Source: Streptomyces sp. NBC_01294 (lineage in GTDB: Bacteria > Actinomycetota > Actinomycetes > Streptomycetales > Streptomycetaceae). From it: a stretch of DNA of 64,000 nt. Both the position numbers and the translations under genes were made by a program. Within the stretch, counting starts at the first letter, position 1. Each line of letters starts with the position of its first letter. The notes under the pieces were generated by a model, which was given only the letters and a program-made list of their open reading frames with translations, did no database searches and was not told the origin of the DNA. Location: the NCBI RefSeq assembly GCF_035917235.1, contig NZ_CP108423.1, forward strand, positions 3,723,001-3,787,000. The letters are read 5' to 3'. Below, piece by piece: positions 59,405 through 64,000 of this stretch.

Positions 59405-61060
59405 CTACTTGGTCTCGTAGTAGCCGAAGACGTCGACGACGAGGTCGGTGTTGTCCCAGCCCTGGTTCCAGAAGTCGACGACGCCCGTGTTGCCAGAGCT
59501 CGTCTGGACCAGGTTCGGGACGGTCCGGCCGGCCGTCCAGTTCAGGGTCGACGCGGTGGGACGCGCCGGGAAGACGGACGTCTTGTCCTTGTACTGCTGC
59601 CACGTGTTCGGGTCCGGGGCCACCGACAGGAAGCCGGTGCCGGCCGTATTGGTGACCGTGGTGTTCAGCACGTACCCGGCGATGTGGGGCTCGTCCGGGG
59701 ACAGCGCCAGCCAGACGTAGCCGCGGGCGCGCAGCGGGCCGTGGATCCAGCTCGCCGCACGGGTGTCGAGCAGCCGGCCGGGCTTGAGCGGCATGAAGGC
59801 GCCCTTGCTGTCGGCGCTGTAGTAGCCGACCACGTCGACGACGACGTCGGTGCCCGCCCAGGCGGCGTTGCGGACGTTGATGCTGCCGTCGGGACCGACG
59901 GGCACGATCACCGAGTTGGCGACCGTCTGGCCGGCCCTGAAGTTCACGTTCGACGTGGTCGGGATCGACCCGCCGCTCGGGAAGACCGTCAGGTGACCGG
60001 CCTCCTTGGGGTTGGTCACCGTCACGTTCAGGGCCACGGCGCTGATGTTCTGCGGAACACCGCGGAGCCCGCCGATCCGGGTCCCGAAGGTCGTCTGGCC
60101 GGGGAGCTGTCCCCTGGACGTCCCGAGGCCCTCGCGGGTGTCGACGAAGCGGGCCGGGGTCATCGGCGTGTAGCCGGCGGCCTCGGTGCGGGTGAAGTAG
60201 CCGGTCACGTCGGCGATCAGGTCGACCGCGTCCGCACCGCGGTTGGCCAGCTCCACGTAGCCGTTCTTGCCGACCGGCACGATCACCAGGTTCGGGACGG
60301 ACTCGCCCGCCTCGAAGTTGACGTTCGAGGTCGTCGGACGCTCGGTGCCCTCGGGGAACGCCGTGATGTGCCCGGCGCCGGTGGTGTTCGTGACGGTCAC
60401 GTTGAGGGCCACGGCGGTGACCCCCTCCGGGATCGCGCCGTTGCCACCGACCTTCACGCGCGTCGAGCCGTACGGGGCGACCTTGCCCTGCGCCGCGCCG
60501 GTCCCGTTACGGGTGTCCAGGAGGCGGGTCGGGGTGTACGGGACGAAGTCCGAACCGGCGGTCATGACCTGGAACGCGTTGACGACCTGGGCCTGGTTCG
60601 CCGGGTCCGTCACGGTGACCGTGATCGTGTACTCGCCCAGCTTCTCGTACGCGTGGCTGCTCTTCAGCACGGTCGAGCCGAACGCATCCGACTCGTCCTT
60701 CGGACCACCGTCGCCCCAGTCGACGGAGATGCTGAGCGCGGCGTCCGCGCTGATGACGGAGGTCTCGAGGTTCAGCGCATGCGCCGACGTGCTCGCGGCG
60801 TTCAGGACGATGGCCAGGTCCGGGTTGCCGGCGGCCTGCTGGGCGGCGGCCCCGGTCTTGCCGCCGGGCAGGGCCTTGCGGACCGAGCGCTCGGCGGGGC
60901 TCTTGAAGGTCTTGAGGTTCGGCGCCGCGGACTTCCCCGGGCCCACGACGGGAGCACTCACCCCCGGCGCGACCGGTTCGGCCGCCTGCGCCAGCCCCGG
61001 CGCGAGACCGATGGTGGCCGCGATGACGGCAACGGAAATTACGAGACGGCGACTGCGCAC
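59405..61060 (-). CDS. Secreted PKD-domain protein with three LDTR/GYF repeats (copy 2)
   Basis: A 551-residue paralogue of the 55601-57298 protein with the same order: signal peptide (VRSRRLVISVAVIAATIGLA, cleavage near LAQAAE), PAERSVRKALPGGK segment, PKD-like domain (VDWGDGGPKDES, HAYEKLGEYTITVTVTD), then modules starting TRLLDTRNGTG, ARFVDTREGLG and GRLLDTRAAS and ending DVTGYF, DVVGYY and DVFGYY. The start GTG aligns with copy 1, and upstream sequence is also similar. Identity is strong through PKD and modules 1-2, weaker in module 3. No enzyme motif. Confidence 0.88.
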   Translation of the reverse strand: MRSRRLVISVAVIAATIGLAPGLAQAAEPVAPGVSAPVVGPGKSAAPNLKTFKSPAERSVRKALPGGKTGAAAQQAAGNPDLAIVLNAASTSAHALNLETSVISADAALSISVDWGDGGPKDESDAFGSTVLKSSHAYEKLGEYTITVTVTDPANQAQVVNAFQVMTAGSDFVPYTPTRLLDTRNGTGAAQGKVAPYGSTRVKVGGNGAIPEGVTAVALNVTVTNTTGAGHITAFPEGTERPTTSNVNFEAGESVPNLVIVPVGKNGYVELANRGADAVDLIADVTGYFTRTEAAGYTPMTPARFVDTREGLGTSRGQLPGQTTFGTRIGGLRGVPQNISAVALNVTVTNPKEAGHLTVFPSGGSIPTTSNVNFRAGQTVANSVIVPVGPDGSINVRNAAWAGTDVVVDVVGYYSADSKGAFMPLKPGRLLDTRAASWIHGPLRARGYVWLALSPDEPHIAGYVLNTTVTNTAGTGFLSVAPDPNTWQQYKDKTSVFPARPTASTLNWTAGRTVPNLVQTSSGNTGVVDFWNQGWDNTDLVVDVFGYYETK

Positions 61061-61100
61061 CGGCCCCCCCATTTTTTGAACGTGCTCAGGATTGAGGGTC

Positions 61101-61122
61101 CAGAGTACATAGATCATCACGG
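61101..61122 (-). promoter_or_regulatory. Conserved upstream box of secreted protein copy 2
   Basis: CAGAGTACATAGATCATCACGG matches the box at 57359-57378. It lies about 41 bases before the start codon, against 61 in copy 1. Probably the promoter or operator region copied with the gene. Confidence 0.5.
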
Positions 61123-61265
61123 AACGATCGCCGAATATCCCTGAGAGAAGGGGGAGTTGGCGGGTTTCCGTCCCAGGCTGAGGCGAATGCCAGGGGGTGG
61201 GACGGGACGGGGCGGGGCGGGGGCTTCGAGGAGCGGGAAGCCTGAGCCACTCGACCGGAATCAGG

Positions 61266-61305
61266 CCCAGGCCGCCAGGCCGTCAGGCCGTCACTCCGTC
61301 AGGCC
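61266..61305. repeat. 8-base tandem repeat over a stop codon
   Basis: Five units of GTCAGGCC and close variants (CCCAGGCC, GCCAGGCC, GTCAGGCC, GTCACTCC, GTCAGGCC). On the minus strand the unit GGCCTGAC contains TGA; the stop of the small gene (61299-61301) lies in the last unit. Confidence 0.8.
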
Positions 61306-61586
61306 GCGCTGTCGGAGAGCTGCTCCGCCACCGTGAACCGGCAGTGGAAGACCTGCCAGGTCCCGTCCAGGACCAGCAGGAACGTATCGCCGTCCCGGTA
61401 CAGGACCCGTCGCTTCGGCCGGTACGGATGCTGCGGCTTGTACTGCTCGGCCTGTTCCCGCAGCGCGGCGACCGCTTCCTCGCGCGTCCCCTCGACGTGC
61501 CCCAGGACGCTGATCGACCACTGCTTGCCCTCGCCGGTGCCCACGTGCTGTTCGGCGAGCAACCCCCACCGGGGCACTACGGGCAC
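61299..61586 (-). CDS. Small conserved hypothetical protein
   Basis: A 95-residue soluble protein (MPVVPRWGLLAEQHVGTGEG, SISVLGHVEGTREEAVAALR, VLYRDGDTFLLVLDGTWQVF, HCRFTVAEQLSDS). The alternating beta strands and one helix suggest a small alpha+beta fold. GTG at 61586, with another GTG three codons later. I do not recognise a family. It is alone between secreted protein copy 2 and the kynurenine genes. Confidence 0.78.
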   Translation of the reverse strand: MPVVPRWGLLAEQHVGTGEGKQWSISVLGHVEGTREEAVAALREQAEQYKPQHPYRPKRRVLYRDGDTFLLVLDGTWQVFHCRFTVAEQLSDSAA

Positions 61587-61777
61587 CCCGACCGGCCGGC
61601 GAGGACGGCAGGAGCCCTGCCCTCGGGGCCACTGGGGCCGGACTTGAACCGTCGGATGGTTTCGCTCAACGCCTTGCTCCCCAACTCACATACAAGGCCC
61701 GGCAGTTAACCCGAACGCAGAGCCTGCGCCCGGATCTTCGCACACCGCCGGGAGCGCATCCACACCTCCGCCCGGCT

Positions 61778-62659
61778 CTACCAGGCCAGCTGTGAGATCT
61801 CCTCCGCCACCACCGCGCAGGCGTCCGCCGCCGGGTCGATGAGGGGGAAGTGGCCGACCCCGTCGAGCAAGGTCAGCCCCACCATCTCCCCCGCCTTCGC
61901 CGCCGCGGCCACGTACGCCTCGGCCACCTCCTGCGGGACCACGATGTCGTCCCGCCCCTGGACCACCGCCGTGGCGATCCCGGTCGGCAGCAGGGCCGCC
62001 GGATCGGCGTATGGCAGGCGGTCCGCGAAGGACTCCTCGCCCCCCAGCAGCTGCGCGCTCGCGCCGCCGCACACGCCCAGCTCCTCCGCCACCGTGAAGT
62101 CCGCGATCGGGGCCAGTGCCACCACGCCGCGCAGCACCGGCGGGGACGGCAGCCTCCACGGGGAGTCGGACGGAAGCACGTGCCGGGCGGCGGCCCACAG
62201 CGCGAGGTGGCCGCCGGCCGAGTGGCCGGTGACGACCACGCGCCGGACGTCGGCCTGCGGGAGCGCGGTCGCGGCGAGCCCCGGGAGGGCGTCCATCGCG
62301 GCGGCGACGTCGTCGAAGGTCTCCGGCCAGCGGCCGGCGACCGGCCCCTCGGCGTGCTGGCGCGGGAGCGAACTTCCGCGCCGGTACTCGACGTTGGCGA
62401 CGGCGAAGCCGCGGCGCGCCAGGAAGTCCGCGAAGGGCGTGATGTGCTGCCTGTCGTACGGGGCCCGCCACGCTCCGCCGTGCAGGACCACCACCAGCGG
62501 GACCGCCCCGCCCCGGGTGTCGCCGCGCGGGGCGTAGAAGTCGACGACGTGGTCGGGGTGTTCCCCGTACGCGGCGGTCGCGTCCGGTGCGACGGCCGGG
62601 TGCGAGAAGGCCGAGGCGGCCTCGGCGGCGTCCCGTTCCACTGCGGCGGGGTCCGTCAT
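61778..62659 (-). CDS. Alpha/beta hydrolase, probable kynurenine formamidase
   Basis: A 293-residue hydrolase. The oxyanion motif HGGAWRAPYD (about residue 60) is the HGGxW of arylformamidases; the nucleophile is VTGHSAGGHLALW (Ser about 146), Asp in VQGRDDIVVP (about 233) and His in GVGHFPLID (about 268), all present. The adjacent kynureninase gene on the same strand makes N-formylkynurenine hydrolysis, the second step of tryptophan breakdown, the best guess. GAGAGG precedes the ATG. A hairpin separates it from kynU. Confidence 0.82.
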   Translation of the reverse strand: MTDPAAVERDAAEAASAFSHPAVAPDATAAYGEHPDHVVDFYAPRGDTRGGAVPLVVVLHGGAWRAPYDRQHITPFADFLARRGFAVANVEYRRGSSLPRQHAEGPVAGRWPETFDDVAAAMDALPGLAATALPQADVRRVVVTGHSAGGHLALWAAARHVLPSDSPWRLPSPPVLRGVVALAPIADFTVAEELGVCGGASAQLLGGEESFADRLPYADPAALLPTGIATAVVQGRDDIVVPQEVAEAYVAAAAKAGEMVGLTLLDGVGHFPLIDPAADACAVVAEEISQLAW

Positions 62660-62772
62660 CGGCTCAACCTCTCGGTAACGCGTGGGACAGCGGGGACAGA
62701 TGTTCCGGTGTTCCGGCAGAGCGGGACCGTATCAGTCTGGAACGGGGGGTTCCGTGCGGGGTCCGGGATGTG

Positions 62773-62808
62773 ACCGGGCGGACGGGGCCGTAGCCCCGCC
62801 CGCCCGGT
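62773..62808 (-). terminator. Hairpin between kynU and formamidase genes
   Basis: Stem ACCGGGCG/CGCCCGGT and CGGGGC/GCCCCG with a small internal loop and a four-base CGTA loop. It lies 23 bases after the kynU stop on the minus strand. Without a T-run it may attenuate rather than stop transcription. Confidence 0.5.
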
Positions 62809-62830
62809 GATGTGACGTTTCGCTACCGGT

Positions 62831-64000
62831 TCACCCGAAAATGTGACCCAGCGTGCGTGCCGCGCGCTCCGCGTCGGCGTAGCCGACGTACAGCGGGGTG
62901 AAGCCGAAGCGCAGGACGTCGGGCGCGCGGAAGTCGCCGATGACCCCCCGGGCGATGAGTTCCCGCATGACCTCACGGGCGTTCTCGGTGCGCAGCGAGA
63001 CCTGGCTGCCGCGCCGCTCGTGCTCGGCCGGGGTGACCGACTCGACCCGGCCCTGCGGGACGTACGCCGCCACGCATGCGAGGAAGAAGTCGGTCAGGGC
63101 CAGGGACTTGGCCCGTACGGCCTCGACCGAGACCCCGTCCCAGGCGTCCAGCGCCGACTCCAGGGCCAGCATGGACAGGATGTCCGGGGTGCCGACGCGA
63201 CCGCGGGTCGCACCCTGCGCCGCCTCGTAGGCCGGGGTCATCGCGAAGGGATCCGCGTGGCCGTTCCAGCCCGGGAGCGGGGAATCGAAGGCGGCCTGGT
63301 GCCGGGCGGCTATGTACAGGTACGCGGGCGAGCCTGGGCCGCCGTTGAGGTACTTGTACGTGCAGCCGACCGCGAGGTCGACGGCGTGCGCGTCGAGGCC
63401 GACGGGGAGGGCCCCCGCCGAGTGGCACAGGTCCCAGACCGTGACCGCCCCGGCGGCGCGGGCCGCCGCGGTGAGGGCGGGGAGGTCGTGGAGCCGGCCG
63501 GTGCGGTAGTCGACGTGGTTGAGGAGCACCACGGCGGTGTCCGCGTCCATCGCCTCCGCCGCGTGCGAGGGGTCCACCGGGACGACGGTCAGGCCCGTCA
63601 TCCGGGCCGCCGACTCCGCGATGTAGCCGTCGGTGGGGAAGGTGGCGGCGTCGACCAGCATCCTGGTCCGGCCGGGCGCCGCGAGACGGGCGGCGCCGAC
63701 CAGGGCCTTGAAGAGGTTGACACTGGTGGAGTCGCCGACGACCACCTGGCCGGGGGCCGCGCCGATGAGCGGGGCGATCTTGTCGCCGATCCGCTCGGGC
63801 GCGGTCCACCAGCCGCTCTCGTCCCAGGAGCGGATGAGGAGCTCGCCCCACTGTCGCCGGACCACGTCGGAGGTGGTGTCGGCGACGCCGGCCGGGAGGG
63901 CGCCGAGGGAGTTGCCGTCCAGGTAGACGACCCCGTCGGGCAGGGTGAACCGTTCGCGGAGCTTGGCGAGCTCGTCGGCGGCGTCCAGGGCTTCGGCGCG
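62831..64000 (-). CDS. kynU: Kynureninase (5' end outside window)
   Basis: Splits L-kynurenine to anthranilate and alanine using PLP. The frame is open to the window edge and shows 389 residues, so only about 10-25 N-terminal residues are missing. It has VVYLDGNSLGALPAG, GDSTSVNLFKALVGAAR, LLNHVDYRTGRLHDL, TVWDLCHSAGALPVG (Asp for PLP), VGCTYKYLNGGPGSPAYLYI (Schiff-base Lys) and WNGHADPFAM, and the end APDVLRFGFTPLYVGYAD. All typical of KynU. Anthranilate could feed catabolism or secondary metabolism. Confidence 0.95.
   Translation of the reverse strand, partial: RAEALDAADELAKLRERFTLPDGVVYLDGNSLGALPAGVADTTSDVVRRQWGELLIRSWDESGWWTAPERIGDKIAPLIGAAPGQVVVGDSTSVNLFKALVGAARLAAPGRTRMLVDAATFPTDGYIAESAARMTGLTVVPVDPSHAAEAMDADTAVVLLNHVDYRTGRLHDLPALTAAARAAGAVTVWDLCHSAGALPVGLDAHAVDLAVGCTYKYLNGGPGSPAYLYIAARHQAAFDSPLPGWNGHADPFAMTPAYEAAQGATRGRVGTPDILSMLALESALDAWDGVSVEAVRAKSLALTDFFLACVAAYVPQGRVESVTPAEHERRGSQVSLRTENAREVMRELIARGVIGDFRAPDVLRFGFTPLYVGYADAERAARTLGHIFG

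Noticed and set aside
61634..61720. A functional tRNA gene
   Set aside because: No acceptor-stem match at the correct distance and no anticodon arm; only a T-arm-like piece.

Overview
The window is core chromosomal DNA from a Streptomyces or a close relative. The evidence is the very high GC content, third codon positions that are almost always G or C, many GTG and some TTG starts, a WblA-type WhiB protein, actinobacterial families (DUF5063, SigE-family sigma factor, PucR, SLATT) and the short GC-rich intergenic repeat typical of Streptomyces. On a by-eye pass I saw no in-frame TTA codon, so none of these genes looks bldA-dependent. I saw no phage module, insertion sequence or CRISPR array.

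Layout. 1-2.7 kb: the 3' part of nhaA, a small holin-fold membrane protein and an alpha/beta hydrolase. 2.9-18.1 kb: a block conserved across actinobacteria and also recognisable in Mycobacterium (marP-nudix-nth-crp, MBL-ridA-DUF4177, two ArsA-like ATPases, the WhiB protein wblA, bifunctional PBP ponA, YqeY, metallophosphoesterase), then tRNA-Pro(CGG). 18.4-28.7 kb: a flotillin/NfeD membrane pair, a PucR regulator, a cytosine deaminase (codA) with an HD-domain partner, an S9 peptidase and SURF1. 28.8-35.9 kb: an ECF sigma factor with an overlapping membrane partner, the aspartate-pathway pair lysC-asd, then DUF5063-recR-ybaB and a divergent SLATT protein.

36-43.5 kb is more variable: an unknown conserved protein, a GntR regulator with a class III aminotransferase, a divergent DJ-1/MarR pair with a clear palindromic operator, a Ser/Thr protein kinase, an NTF2-like protein, a LysE exporter and a HIT protein. 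44.2-50.6 kb: an overlapping run of DUF1023-type hydrolase, membrane acyltransferase and two tandem paralogous NarL-type two-component systems. 50.7-54.8 kb: a cytochrome P450, a probably frameshifted membrane gene, a degenerate diacylglycerol-kinase-like protein and purA.

55-61 kb is the most unusual part. Two long paralogous secreted proteins (signal peptide, PKD-like domain, three repeats of a module running from LDTR to GYF) face inward around a PP2C phosphatase that lacks a sensor and a MASE1 membrane sensor that lacks an output domain. Their upstream regions share a conserved box, so gene and promoter appear to have been copied together. The window ends with a small conserved protein, a probable kynurenine formamidase and the 3' part of kynureninase.

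A second theme is short tandem repeats placed at or just after stop codons. At least six loci (about 3.0, 23.7, 28.75, 43.5, 59.3 and 61.27 kb) show this with unrelated unit sequences, and three of them create extra stop codons. Many operons are built with 4-base ATGA overlaps, and convergent gene pairs are often separated by strong perfect hairpins.
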